This document shows, piece after piece, positions 1 through 7,258 of a stretch of 17,776 nt of DNA. The stretch is from an uncultured Clostridia bacterium (lineage in GTDB: Bacteria > Bacillota > Clostridia > UBA1381): the NCBI GenBank assembly GCA_959602045.1, contig CAUGRT010000046.1:1-17776 (forward strand), in the 5' to 3' direction. The position numbers and the translations under genes were made by a program. The notes under the pieces are model-generated. The model saw only the letters and a program-made list of their open reading frames with translations, had not been told where the DNA came from and searched no databases. Within the stretch, counting starts at the first letter, position 1. Each line of letters opens with the position of its first letter.

Positions 1-113
1 CGGACATGCTGGGGCGGTATTATGCGCTGTTTACCGACCGTACACAGGTCGAGGGGGATGGCGTGGTGCAGATTATAGACAACATTCCGAGGGAGGATAG
101 CAATGAAGATTGA
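1..113 (+). CDS. terS: Terminase small subunit, C-terminal fragment (5' truncated by window edge)
   Basis: An open frame with codons starting at base 3 runs without a stop to TGA at 111-113 and encodes the last 36 residues of a protein (DMLGRYYALFTDRT near its start, ending IPREDSNED). It overlaps the start of the large terminase gene by 11 bases, the usual arrangement for a terS-terL pair. TerS binds phage DNA at the packaging site and hands it to the large subunit. The visible part is only the acidic C-terminal tail, which in this family contacts TerL or the portal; the N-terminal DNA-binding helix-turn-helix lies outside the window. The identity rests mainly on position, so a different short upstream gene cannot be excluded. 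Confidence 0.7.
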   Translation, partial: DMLGRYYALFTDRTQVEGDGVVQIIDNIPREDSNED

Positions 114-1368
114 ACGGGTAGAACTTGACAGAATAATCGCTTCGTCATTCTATGCCATACACCGTGATATAAGAAACGAACGGCACACGCATTACTGGTT
201 AAAGGGCGGCAGAGGTTCCACGAAATCCTCATTTGTCAGTGTGGAAATTATTCTCGGCATGATGCAAAATCCCGAAGCGAACGCGGTGGCGATTCGTAAA
301 GTGGGCATGTATTTAAAGGACAGCGTCTATGAACAGCTGATCTGGGCGATTGACAAGCTGGGAGTTACGGCGAAATGGAAACAAAAGCTTAGTCCGCTTG
401 AACTGATCTACATCCCTACCGGGCAGCGTATTCTTTTCCGGGGTGCAGACAAGCCGAGAAAGCTCAAATCTACCAAGGTACATAAAGGGTACATCCGGTA
501 TATCTGGTATGAGGAATGTGCCGAATTTAACGGCATGGAGGAAATCCGAACCATTAACCAGTCCCTAATGAGAGGCGGCGAAAAGTTTACGGTCTTTTAT
601 TCCTACAATCCGCCGAAATCTCAGCGTAACTGGGTAAACGAGGAAGCGCTCACCGAGCAGGATAATAAGATGGTACATCATTCAACGTATCTGACCGTGC
701 CGCGTGAATGGCTGGGCGATACGTTTTTTGACGAAGCGGAACAGCTAAAAAAAACCAAACCGAGAGAGTATGAGCATGAATATCTGGGCGTGGTTACGGG
801 AACCGGCGGAACGGTCTTTGATAACGTAGTTTTGCAGTCCATTTCAGATGAGGACATTCAAGCCTTTGACCGAATCAAGCGCGGAATCGACTTCGGATAT
901 GCCGCCGACCCGTTTGTATATGTCGTATGCCATTATGATAAGAAGCATAAACGGTTATACATTTTTGAGGAAATCTATAAACAGGGGTTATCGAACGCAC
1001 GCGCAGCGGAACTGATTGGGAGCAAGTACAATCAGACAATTCTATGCGACAGTGCGGAGCCGAAAAGTATTCGCGAGCTTCGGGATTTGGGATTGCGTGT
1101 AACCGGTGCGAAAAAAGGGCCCGACAGTATTGATTATGGGATTAAGTTCTTGCAGAGCCTGGATCAAATCATTATCGACAAGGTACGCTGTCCCGAAACC
1201 GCAAAAGAGTTTTATCGGTATGAGCTGGAGCCGGACGGAAACGACGGCTTTAAGGACGGTTATCCCGATAAGAATAACCACAGCATAGACGCGGTGCGAT
1301 ATGCTTTAGAGGATGAAATGACAAACCGCAAAGCAAGAATCCTGTCAAGAAAGGAATGGGGAATATGA
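103..1368 (+). CDS. terL: Terminase large subunit (PBSX/phage packaging ATPase-nuclease)
   Basis: A 421-residue packaging motor. The N-terminal ATPase has a Walker A loop GGRGSTKS at residues 35-42, a Walker B strand ending in WYEE at 135-138 (the second E is the likely catalytic carboxylate), and a coupling motif YSYNP at about 166-170. The C-terminal RNase H-like nuclease shows the expected acidic residues: D263 in GIDFGY, D316 in CDSAEP, and D396 in HSIDAVRY. Length and motif order are normal for the PBSX-type terminase family, and nothing is missing. The enzyme docks on the portal, pumps DNA into the prohead using ATP and cuts the concatemer. It starts inside the end of terS and ends in an ATGA overlap with the portal gene, so the three are translationally coupled. 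The start is preceded by a GGGAGGAT ribosome site. Confidence 0.96.
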   Translation: MKIERVELDRIIASSFYAIHRDIRNERHTHYWLKGGRGSTKSSFVSVEIILGMMQNPEANAVAIRKVGMYLKDSVYEQLIWAIDKLGVTAKWKQKLSPLELIYIPTGQRILFRGADKPRKLKSTKVHKGYIRYIWYEECAEFNGMEEIRTINQSLMRGGEKFTVFYSYNPPKSQRNWVNEEALTEQDNKMVHHSTYLTVPREWLGDTFFDEAEQLKKTKPREYEHEYLGVVTGTGGTVFDNVVLQSISDEDIQAFDRIKRGIDFGYAADPFVYVVCHYDKKHKRLYIFEEIYKQGLSNARAAELIGSKYNQTILCDSAEPKSIRELRDLGLRVTGAKKGPDSIDYGIKFLQSLDQIIIDKVRCPETAKEFYRYELEPDGNDGFKDGYPDKNNHSIDAVRYALEDEMTNRKARILSRKEWGI

Positions 1369-2702
1369 TTATTGATGAAAGCATAATAGAGGACGGAATC
1401 ACGCCGCAGCTGCTGTTTCGGCTGATTAACAAGCATGAGGAACAATTTGACCGATTCACAAAGCTGCACCGGTACTATATCGGCAGCCATGATATATTAA
1501 ACCGTATCCGGGAATCGGGATATACGGCGAATAACAGAATGGTCTGCAATCATGCCAAGTATATTGTCGATATGACACGGAGTTATCTGGTCGGGAATCC
1601 GATCACCTATGACGCAAGCGAGAGCTTTAATATTGAACCTCTGAAAAACGAATACGCCGAGCAGGACATCCCATCCATCGACAGCGAGCTTATTAAGGAT
1701 ATGTGTATCTACGGCAGAGCATATGAGCTGATTTACAGCAATAGTGAAGCCAAGCCGCGGAGTGTATGTATTGCGCCGTTTCATGCGTTTGTGTGCTATT
1801 CGCAGACTGCAGAGAGAACACCGCTGATCGGTGTGCATTATTACAAGAAATATGATGTTGACGGACGCGCATTGGGTGTTGTATGCAACGTGTACGATAA
1901 CGCATATATTTACAAATTCACAGCCGCGCAGGAAAATTTCAACGCGCTGACATTGGAAAGCCGGGAGCCACATTATTTTAACGGCGTACCACTGATAGAG
2001 TACCGGAATAACGAGGACAGGCAAGGTGATTTCGAACAGCTGATTCCGCTGATTGACGGGTATAATCTGCTATGCTCCGACAGAATCAACGATAAGGAGC
2101 AGTTTGTTGACGCATTTTTATTCTTGAAAGGGATTGAAGTTGATTCCGAACAGGCGAAAAAGCTCAAACAAGAGAAAATATTAATAGGCATCGAGGACAG
2201 TGACGCGCGGTATTTATCCAAGGTCATGACGGAATCAGATATTAAAATATTACGTGACGATCTAAAAGACGACATTCACCGCTTTTCTATGGTTCCGGAT
2301 TTGTCGGATGAAAGCTTTGGAAATAACCTTTCGGGAGTGGCGATCAAATATAAGCTGTTAGGATTTGAACAGGCGGTAAAGAACAAGGAACGGTTTTTCA
2401 CCCGAACGCTGCGGAAACGGTTTGAGATGTATAATCAATTCCTTGCACTAAAGTCAGTGATGGCGGTTGTGCCGTCCCATCGGGTGGATATTGTGTATAA
2501 TTATAACCTACCGGCGAATGAACTGGAAATCTCACAGATGATTGCCAACTTGCAGGATGTTGTCAGCAGTGAAACGCTTTTAAGCCGTTTGCCATTCATT
2601 ACGGACAGCAAAGAAGAAGCGGAATTAAAGCGTGCGGAACAGGCAGAGAAGCAGAAACGGACGATAGAGGAAACACAGCAGTTAGCGGAGCGAGGGTATT
2701 GA
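1365..2702 (+). CDS. Portal protein (SPP1 gp6-like)
   Basis: About 445 residues, resembling the SPP1 gp6 portal family (Phage_prot_Gp6). The start is characteristic, with ITPQLLFRLINKHE followed by a basic, tyrosine-rich stretch. The middle has a VDMTRSYLVGNPI segment typical of this family, and FEQAVKNKERFFTRTL forms part of the long stem/crown helices. A dodecamer of this protein forms the channel at the capsid vertex through which DNA passes and on which TerL docks. Two in-frame starts exist. ATG at 1365 overlaps the terL stop as ATGA and has AAGGA upstream at 1351-1355 with good spacing. ATG at 1356 has poorer spacing and would add only three residues, so 1365 is preferred. The C-terminus is a charged, Glu/Lys-rich tail ending at 2702, one base before the next gene. 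Confidence 0.93.
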   Translation: MIIDESIIEDGITPQLLFRLINKHEEQFDRFTKLHRYYIGSHDILNRIRESGYTANNRMVCNHAKYIVDMTRSYLVGNPITYDASESFNIEPLKNEYAEQDIPSIDSELIKDMCIYGRAYELIYSNSEAKPRSVCIAPFHAFVCYSQTAERTPLIGVHYYKKYDVDGRALGVVCNVYDNAYIYKFTAAQENFNALTLESREPHYFNGVPLIEYRNNEDRQGDFEQLIPLIDGYNLLCSDRINDKEQFVDAFLFLKGIEVDSEQAKKLKQEKILIGIEDSDARYLSKVMTESDIKILRDDLKDDIHRFSMVPDLSDESFGNNLSGVAIKYKLLGFEQAVKNKERFFTRTLRKRFEMYNQFLALKSVMAVVPSHRVDIVYNYNLPANELEISQMIANLQDVVSSETLLSRLPFITDSKEEAELKRAEQAEKQKRTIEETQQLAERGY

Positions 2703-2703
2703 T

Positions 2704-3060
2704 ATGAACGTCAGTATTGAGGATTTAGGCGTTGCGGATATGCTGAACGGGCAGATGGAAAAAATCCGAAACGGGTTGGAAAAAGGATTGTCGCAGGGCG
2801 GCGAGATTGTCAAGGGTGAAGCTAAAGCACGTTGCCCCGTAAGTACCGAAAAAACGCGCCCCGGTGGTCCGCATGGGCAATTGAGGAGCAGCATAGCACA
2901 AGAAACCCATGGAAACATCTGCGACATAGGTACAAATGTCGAGTATGCCCCGTATGTGGAGTTCGGGACGTATAAAATGGCGGCGCAACCGTTTTTAGTT
3001 CCGGCATTAAAAGAAAGAGAAGCAGATGTGGTTCAAGCCATAAAGGACAATATAAAATGA
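2704..3060 (+). CDS. HK97 gp10-like protein (neck/tail-joining family)
   Basis: A 118-residue protein matching the HK97 gp10-like family by pattern: an N-terminal helix (NGQMEKIRNGLEKGL), then KGEAKARCPVSTEKTRPGG, then LRSSI, then the diagnostic VEYAPYVEFGTYKMAAQPFLVPAL. Members act in the neck or head-tail joining region of siphoviruses. The gene starts one base after the portal stop and ends in an ATGA overlap with the minor head gene. The position is unusual. In most SPP1/HK97-like clusters this gene sits between the head-closure and tail-completion genes; here that slot (about 9966) holds no such gene, so this one appears to have been relocated to follow the portal. The family call is firm, the exact structural role is inferred. 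Confidence 0.85.
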   Translation: MNVSIEDLGVADMLNGQMEKIRNGLEKGLSQGGEIVKGEAKARCPVSTEKTRPGGPHGQLRSSIAQETHGNICDIGTNVEYAPYVEFGTYKMAAQPFLVPALKEREADVVQAIKDNIK

Positions 3061-4583
3061 ATTATTGGGAAAGAGCGGCGCTGCTCCGGGAGATTGCAAT
3101 CCAAGAGGGCGCAGGATATACGGCGGCGCAGATGCTGCGGCTTTATGATGAAGCCTTAGAGGATATTGAAACCGAAATAAAGAAAATACAGACAAATTTC
3201 CAAAGGCGATATGGAATTGATAACAAAACAGCGTCATACTTCCTCACAGCGGCACAGGAGGAGGAAAACTTAAAAACACTTGTGAAGCTGTTGGATGAAG
3301 CGCCCAACGCAAAGGCGCGTGAGGGTATTCTGGAGTATATTCATCGTGACGGATTATCGGTAAGAGCCTATGCGGCGCGTACGGAGCGGTACAAGGCACT
3401 GGAAAAGGCAATCTATACCCGAATTAAAAAGCTTGTGATTCCATCTGTAAGCCTACTCAGTGAACGGCTGCAAAGGACGTATAAGGAAAGCTATTACGGT
3501 GCGTTAGACGATACGGCGAAGGGGCTGAATATCGGAATCAATTTCGCTATGATTAATGACAGAGCGGTCAAGGAAGCAACAGAAGCCAAATGGCATGGGT
3601 CACGGTTTTCAGAGCGTATATGGAAGAATACAGACAGATTGGCGGAGCGTGCGCAGGATTTGGTTGTGAAGTCGATCATCAGTGGCGAATCATGGACAAA
3701 GACCACGGCAAAGCTTGCGGCAGAGTTTGAGGTAGAAAAGTTCAATGCGGCAACACTGGTACATACGGAGGCGGCGCATATTCACGCACAAGCGGATTTA
3801 AAAGCGTATGCGGATTTGAATGTTGAAGAATACAAATACCTTGCTACACTGGATGATAGGACGTGTGAGCGGTGTCAGGCGCTGGATGGAATGGTGTTTA
3901 AGGTATCGGACGCAAGAGCCGGCGAGAACTTCCCGACCCTACATCCGCGGTGTCGGTGTACCACGACCATGAATATGGAGTACAAATCGCGCAGGGCAAG
4001 AAATCCGCTGACAGGAAAATCGGAATTGATTAACGGAAATATGACGTATGCGGAGTGGAAAGAGAGCCTTTCACCGGAGCAGAAAGCGGCATTGGAACTG
4101 TCACAAAAGAAGAACAGCCGCAAGACCGCGGATAAGCTTCAGCATAAGCAGTACATGGACGTGCTGGGGACAAAGAATGTGCCGAGAGCATTTGACAAAT
4201 TCCAGGATTTGAAGTATAATGATAGGGAGAAATGGCAGGAGATAAAATCATTATATAAAGGAATAAATGATGGAACTGTAATTCAAAATGCAGGAGGACA
4301 GTATGTAAAAATCGTTTCACATACAACATTGACTTATAAGCCGAATGCCATTACTCAAAGGGAGAACGGAAAAGGCGGCATAGATAGAAATTATTATGAT
4401 GAAAATGGTCTGCAATACAAACAGATAAGCAATAATGGGCATGGACATAAAAAGGAAGAGGTATTCGGAGAACACGGGGAACACGTACATGACTATATTT
4501 ATAATGCTGACGGCTCTTTGAACAGCAGACAAGCGAGAGAACTTAAAGATAGTGAAAGAAAGGAAAATGGTGATATTTTATGA
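3057..4583 (+). CDS. Minor head protein (SPP1 gp7 / Mu F-like) with a C-terminal effector-like domain
   Basis: A 508-residue protein. Residues 1 to about 310 are a phage minor head protein of the Phage_Mu_F/SPP1 gp7 type, with the hallmark TLDDRTCERCQALDG (about 264-278, cysteines 270 and 273) and a closing FPTLHPRCRC (292-301), a probable Cys/His cluster. Such proteins bind the portal inside the head and may be injected with DNA. A charged linker (about 310-405) leads to an AT-rich C-terminal region (about 405-508) with the conserved-looking block NYYDENGLQYKQISNN, a histidine-rich stretch with H462, H464, H473, H476 and H478, and ending RKENGDIL. This tail is not needed in plain gp7 proteins; tails at this position are often polymorphic-toxin-like domains. 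I do not recognise its fold and no enzyme activity is claimed. The gene is ATGA-coupled to both neighbours. Confidence 0.9.
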   Translation: MNYWERAALLREIAIQEGAGYTAAQMLRLYDEALEDIETEIKKIQTNFQRRYGIDNKTASYFLTAAQEEENLKTLVKLLDEAPNAKAREGILEYIHRDGLSVRAYAARTERYKALEKAIYTRIKKLVIPSVSLLSERLQRTYKESYYGALDDTAKGLNIGINFAMINDRAVKEATEAKWHGSRFSERIWKNTDRLAERAQDLVVKSIISGESWTKTTAKLAAEFEVEKFNAATLVHTEAAHIHAQADLKAYADLNVEEYKYLATLDDRTCERCQALDGMVFKVSDARAGENFPTLHPRCRCTTTMNMEYKSRRARNPLTGKSELINGNMTYAEWKESLSPEQKAALELSQKKNSRKTADKLQHKQYMDVLGTKNVPRAFDKFQDLKYNDREKWQEIKSLYKGINDGTVIQNAGGQYVKIVSHTTLTYKPNAITQRENGKGGIDRNYYDENGLQYKQISNNGHGHKKEEVFGEHGEHVHDYIYNADGSLNSRQARELKDSERKENGDIL

Positions 4584-4813
4584 CACAAGCGGATTTAATC
4601 AAAAATCGTATGTGTGAAATGTGTACGCATATAATTTTTGATTATAATAATTTATCGTGTGGGATAGACCCATTATCTAAGAGTAAAATAGATATGTGGT
4701 ATGGTGATAAATGTTATACGGCTAAATCGTTTGATGAAGCTATGGAATACCCGTTATTTGACGGGAAATCATTGAACTATATAGCTGATAAAATAGAAAA
4801 TTTAGAGTTATAG
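4580..4813 (+). CDS. Small four-cysteine protein following the minor head gene
   Basis: A 77-residue protein whose ATG overlaps the stop of the minor head gene (ATGA), so its synthesis is tied to the preceding effector-like tail. The N-terminus carries CEMC (C12, C15) followed by C27 and C45, a spacing that could bind a metal such as zinc. The rest is acidic and contains DMWYGDKCY and a C-terminal FDGKSLNYIADKI helix. There is no signal peptide or membrane segment. The DNA is much more AT-rich than the portal or terminase genes, like the C-terminal part of the upstream gene, which suggests the two were acquired together. By position it could be a partner or immunity protein for the preceding domain, but the sequence itself does not show that. 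I do not recognise a named family. Confidence 0.7.
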   Translation: MTQADLIKNRMCEMCTHIIFDYNNLSCGIDPLSKSKIDMWYGDKCYTAKSFDEAMEYPLFDGKSLNYIADKIENLEL

Positions 4814-4815
4814 AT

Positions 4816-5001
4816 ATGATAAATATGAGTGAAATGGGAACAAAGCAAGCCCAACAGTCATTCACAGATAACACGAATCGGCAAATGACTGTTGGCAAGA
4901 TAGATTGCACTGTATATCCTGAAAAGACATTTGATGTACATCTACGGGAACAAGTGAAATATGTCCTGCATGAGAACGATATTAATCAAGAAATCCGATA
5001 G
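4816..5001 (+). CDS. Small hypothetical protein, weakly TnpW-like
   Basis: A 61-residue reading frame starting two bases after the preceding stop. It contains NRQMTVGKIDCTVYP followed by FDVHLREQVKYVLHEND, a pattern (basic residue, short beta pair ending TVYP, then a helix with E..VK.VL) faintly like the TnpW small proteins of clostridial mobile elements. That resemblance is too short to rely on. No good Shine-Dalgarno is visible; starts at 4825 and 4834 are also possible, and coupling to the upstream gene would explain translation. The 3' end overlaps the convergent reverse gene by 20 bases. It is short and could be a remnant of a longer gene cut by insertion of the reverse-strand cassette. 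Confidence 0.5.
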   Translation: MINMSEMGTKQAQQSFTDNTNRQMTVGKIDCTVYPEKTFDVHLREQVKYVLHENDINQEIR

Positions 5002-5341
5002 GTCTTTTGGGCTTTTCAGGATGCAATCTTTTTAGTTTTACAATTAAAAAACTGAGTTGGGATATGTGTTGTATAAGCTCTACGGGAGAGCCATCATCTA
5101 AATGTCCAAAAAACAAGAGCAGATATGGATTTATATATTTGATGGCTGTCACGTGGAATTGCATTGAATCCCCAAAGTGAACTAACCGCATACCGACTTC
5201 ATGAGTGTCGTCAAGCGTGGATTCAAAGGCTTTTATTTCTTTGACAATTTGCTGGTATAATGCCCCGGCATATCCTTTGTCGAGCTTTGAGGGGTCTTGA
5301 AGCATGTTAATAAAGTCAAGGCAATCATGTTTTGGCGTCAT
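4982..5341 (-). CDS. DUF6173-like protein, reverse-strand accessory gene
   Basis: A 119-residue soluble protein encoded against the direction of all the structural genes. Recognisable blocks are ALYQQIVKEIKAFESTLDD, HEVGMRLVHFGDSMQFHV, INPYLLLFFGHLDDGSPVELIQHISQLSFLI, and a basic end PEKPKRPIGFLD. This order matches my memory of the DUF6173 family of phage and prophage proteins, whose function is unknown. The start is well supported: an AAAGGGGGTGA ribosome site lies just before the ATG, and a complete promoter sits a little further upstream at 5368-5396. Its own promoter and opposite orientation mark it as a moron, a gene that can be expressed in the lysogen independently of late transcription. 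Its transcript would also run antisense into the end of the 4816 gene. Confidence 0.8.
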   Translation of the reverse strand: MTPKHDCLDFINMLQDPSKLDKGYAGALYQQIVKEIKAFESTLDDTHEVGMRLVHFGDSMQFHVTAIKYINPYLLLFFGHLDDGSPVELIQHISQLSFLIVKLKRLHPEKPKRPIGFLD

Positions 5342-5367
5342 AATATAATCACCCCCTTTCTATGGTA

Positions 5368-5396
5368 ATTATACCACGCAATTATAGGAAAATCAA
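5368..5396 (-). promoter_or_regulatory. Sigma-A promoter for the reverse-strand DUF6173-like gene
   Basis: Read on the minus strand: a -35 of TTGATT (5391-5396), a 17-base spacer and a perfect TATAAT -10 (5368-5373), preceded by TGG, which gives an extended -10. It lies about 27 bases upstream of the ATG at 5341, with the AAAGGGGGTGA ribosome site between. It is oriented only toward the reverse gene. Confidence 0.8.
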
Positions 5397-5426
5397 GAAT
5401 GAACCCACACTGGAGGAGTAAACACC

Positions 5427-5816
5427 ATGCAATTGGATACAAAACAGCAAGTACTACTTGCCTTATATATCGAATATCAAAAAGACTTGCCGAAAATGCA
5501 GAATGTGACATGTACAAGTCTGAATATGGATATAGACGTGTTTAATGCGGCGTTAAGAAAATTGTCAACAGAAAGATATATAGAGGGCTTATCCGTCTTT
5601 TCAGCTGACAGTGATGAGTTTTATTGTGTGCGCACTGATAATGTGTATCTCACACATTCGGGCATTGAGTACGTAGAAAATAATTTCGGAATAAAAAAAG
5701 AATTAAGCAACCAAGATAAAATTATATACATTATCAAGAAATGCGGAGTTGCAGGACTTCAAGCGTTAAAAATATTTGCCAAGGGAGCGATAGAGCATAT
5801 ACATGATGTGTTCTGA
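5427..5816 (+). CDS. YjcQ-like winged-helix protein
   Basis: A 129-residue protein with the layout of the phage YjcQ family: an N-terminal helix (QQVLLALYIEYQKD), a recognition-helix-like stretch (IDVFNAALRKLSTERYIEG), a two-stranded wing, then LTHSGIEYVENNFGIKK, which corresponds to the 'LT..G.EYLEEN' segment of that family. These are small winged-helix proteins, probably DNA-binding or adaptor proteins, of unknown role in phages. The start is set by a strong GGAGGAG ribosome site at 5411-5417. The C-terminal 30 residues (KIIYIIKKCGVAGLQALKIF) may be an added helix. The gene stands alone between the reverse DUF6173-like gene and a rho-independent terminator; I see no clear promoter immediately upstream. 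Confidence 0.7.
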   Translation: MQLDTKQQVLLALYIEYQKDLPKMQNVTCTSLNMDIDVFNAALRKLSTERYIEGLSVFSADSDEFYCVRTDNVYLTHSGIEYVENNFGIKKELSNQDKIIYIIKKCGVAGLQALKIFAKGAIEHIHDVF

Positions 5817-5827
5817 TAATATAGATT

Positions 5828-5854
5828 AAAAAGCACGTTACGGCGTGCTTTTTT
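5828..5854 (+). terminator. Rho-independent terminator after the YjcQ-like gene (bidirectional look)
   Basis: Stem AGCACG (5832-5837) and CGTGCT (5844-5849) with loop TTACGG, followed by a T run to 5854. An A run (5828-5832) precedes the stem, so the stem extends through A-T pairs and the element could also stop minus-strand transcription. It lies only 23 bases before the LemA start codon, with no room for a promoter in between. Confidence 0.85.
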
Positions 5855-5876
5855 AATGCAAGAAAGGAAATAAAAA

Positions 5877-6425
5877 ATGAAAAAATCAAATTTAAAATTA
5901 TGCTTGATGATGATAGCAGGAATTTTGTCAGTTACATTGCTGTGCTTTGTCGGAGTACAAAACATACAAAATAAGGCCTTTTCTTTGGAAGAACAGGTTA
6001 ATACAGCACATGCAGATATTCAAGTTCAAGAAAAGCGGCGTGTTGATTTGGTGTACAATTTAGCTGATTGCGTCAAACAGTATGATAAGCACGAAGCTGA
6101 TACGCTTACCGCTATTGTTGACAAACGCAAGAACACGAACAATGTTGAAAACGCCACAATGGCGATTGCTGCTGTATCTGAAGCTTACCCGGAACTTCAA
6201 GCCAACGAGAACTATAAAGAGTTAATGAATGAACTGTCTATGACGGAGAACCTTATAGCCGAATATAGAAGCAATTACAATAAGCAGATAAAGGAGTATA
6301 ACCGTTATATTCGCAAATTCCCTGCGAGAATGTTTTTAAGCATGTTGGGGTATGAAACACAGGAATATACATATCTTGATTATGATGTTTCAGCCGAAGC
6401 CCCACAGAACTTATTTGAGGATTAA
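5877..6425 (+). CDS. lemA: LemA-family membrane-anchored protein
   Basis: A 182-residue protein with an N-terminal membrane anchor (hydrophobic residues about 7-27) and a LemA-type helical domain. The match is clear: VQEKRRVDLVYNLADCVKQYDKHEADTL, then AYPELQANENYKELMNELSMTENLIAEYRSNYN, then YNRYIRKFPARMFLSMLGY, the usual LemA blocks in the usual order and length. LemA proteins form an N-anchored coiled-helical ectodomain; their biochemical role is not settled. A LemA gene inside the head cluster of a phage is not part of virion assembly and is best seen as an accessory gene for the lysogen. The ribosome site is AAAGGAAAT just before the ATG. It is followed three bases later by the two-TM protein at 6429, and the two look like one cassette. 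Confidence 0.88.
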   Translation: MKKSNLKLCLMMIAGILSVTLLCFVGVQNIQNKAFSLEEQVNTAHADIQVQEKRRVDLVYNLADCVKQYDKHEADTLTAIVDKRKNTNNVENATMAIAAVSEAYPELQANENYKELMNELSMTENLIAEYRSNYNKQIKEYNRYIRKFPARMFLSMLGYETQEYTYLDYDVSAEAPQNLFED

Positions 6426-6428
6426 GCT

Positions 6429-7154
6429 ATGAGAAGATGGGAGATAACAAAGAGAGAAATCATTGTCAGTATTTCCATTATAGCACTGATGTTGGTGGCA
6501 GGGGTTTTTGTTTCGGGTAAAATATCGGAATACCGCATGGATAAAAACGAAATATATAATAAGGCTGCCAAAATAGAAAGTTTGGAGATGTTTCAATACG
6601 GCATAAGAACAAATATCGGAAATGCCTTTGCATATGGAGATTTGGAAGCGTTAGATCCTGTTACATATCCCGAAATCGGTAACGCTTATATGTATGTGGA
6701 AAAGGTTAAAGAAGAATACATTATGCATTCGATGGTGGTAACAGAGACAGACGCCAAAGGCAGTACTCATACAAGAACACAAATCTATTGGTCATGGGAT
6801 GTGACTGACAGGGAAAACGTTAAATGTAAAAAGATTTCATTTTTAGGATGTACGTTCGACAGTGATAAAATAAAAATGCCAGGAACAACATATATCGGTG
6901 TAGTATCTCAATCAAGTACCGTTCGATATAAATATTATGGAATAGCCCCAAAACTGACAGGGACTATATTCACAAAAATAGAAAATCAGACAATTTCAGA
7001 TAATACGAAATTTTATAACGGGAAAACAATAGACGAAACGGTAAGATCTTTGAAGCGCAATTGGTGGGAACTTGTGTTCTGGGTGTTTTGGATTTTGCTG
7101 ATTTGCGGTTGCGTTGGAGTTTTCTGCTATTTTGATAATCACTGGCTTGATTAA
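6429..7154 (+). CDS. Two-TM membrane protein with large extracytoplasmic domain, LemA partner
   Basis: A 241-residue protein with one transmembrane helix at about 11-30 (IIVSISIIALMLVAGVFVSG) and another at about 213-234 (WELVFWVFWILLICGCVGVF), enclosing a roughly 180-residue domain that should lie outside the membrane (a basic N-terminus suggests N-in, and the short C-terminus would then also be inside). The outer domain is beta-rich, with YWSWDV, ISFLGCTFDSDKI and VRYKYYGIAPKLTGTIFTKI, and has two or three cysteines. I do not recognise a named family. It follows the LemA gene by three bases, so the pair probably works together at the cell surface. The AT-rich coding matches the rest of the island. 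Confidence 0.75.
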   Translation: MRRWEITKREIIVSISIIALMLVAGVFVSGKISEYRMDKNEIYNKAAKIESLEMFQYGIRTNIGNAFAYGDLEALDPVTYPEIGNAYMYVEKVKEEYIMHSMVVTETDAKGSTHTRTQIYWSWDVTDRENVKCKKISFLGCTFDSDKIKMPGTTYIGVVSQSSTVRYKYYGIAPKLTGTIFTKIENQTISDNTKFYNGKTIDETVRSLKRNWWELVFWVFWILLICGCVGVFCYFDNHWLD

Positions 7155-7163
7155 TTCCCCGTA

Positions 7164-7193
7164 TTGACAAAATGTGACAAGCTATGATATAAT
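7164..7193 (+). promoter_or_regulatory. Promoter of type I module 1 peptide mRNA
   Basis: TTGACA (7164-7169), 18-base spacer, TATAAT (7188-7193) preceded by TGA, which gives an extended -10. Both hexamers are perfect sigma-A consensus. Transcription should begin near 7200, about 60 bases before the peptide start codon. It begins 10 bases after the upstream gene's stop. Confidence 0.88.
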
Positions 7194-7201
7194 ACCCTCA
7201 C

Positions 7202-7256
7202 GGCAAGAGGATAGACGGTTATCTCTGACACCTTTCAGTTAGAATGGGGGTGTCAG
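7202..7256 (+). promoter_or_regulatory. 5' UTR of module 1: SD-masking hairpin and 5'-3' pairing arm
   Basis: CTGACACC (7225-7232) pairs perfectly with GGTGTCAG (7249-7256), and GU pairs can extend the stem inward. The right arm includes the G-rich Shine-Dalgarno (7246-7252), so the ribosome site is closed in this fold. The segment before it, 7202-7227, can pair with 7372-7401 in the 3' UTR: 12 pairs (7202-7213 with 7390-7401, one GU) and 14 pairs (7214-7227 with 7372-7385, two GU), separated by a four-base bulge. Confidence 0.75.
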
Positions 7257-7258
7257 TT

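Noticed and set aside
1497..2024. 175-codon reverse open frame inside the portal gene
   Set aside because: Shadow of the well-supported portal frame, with no ribosome site or promoter.
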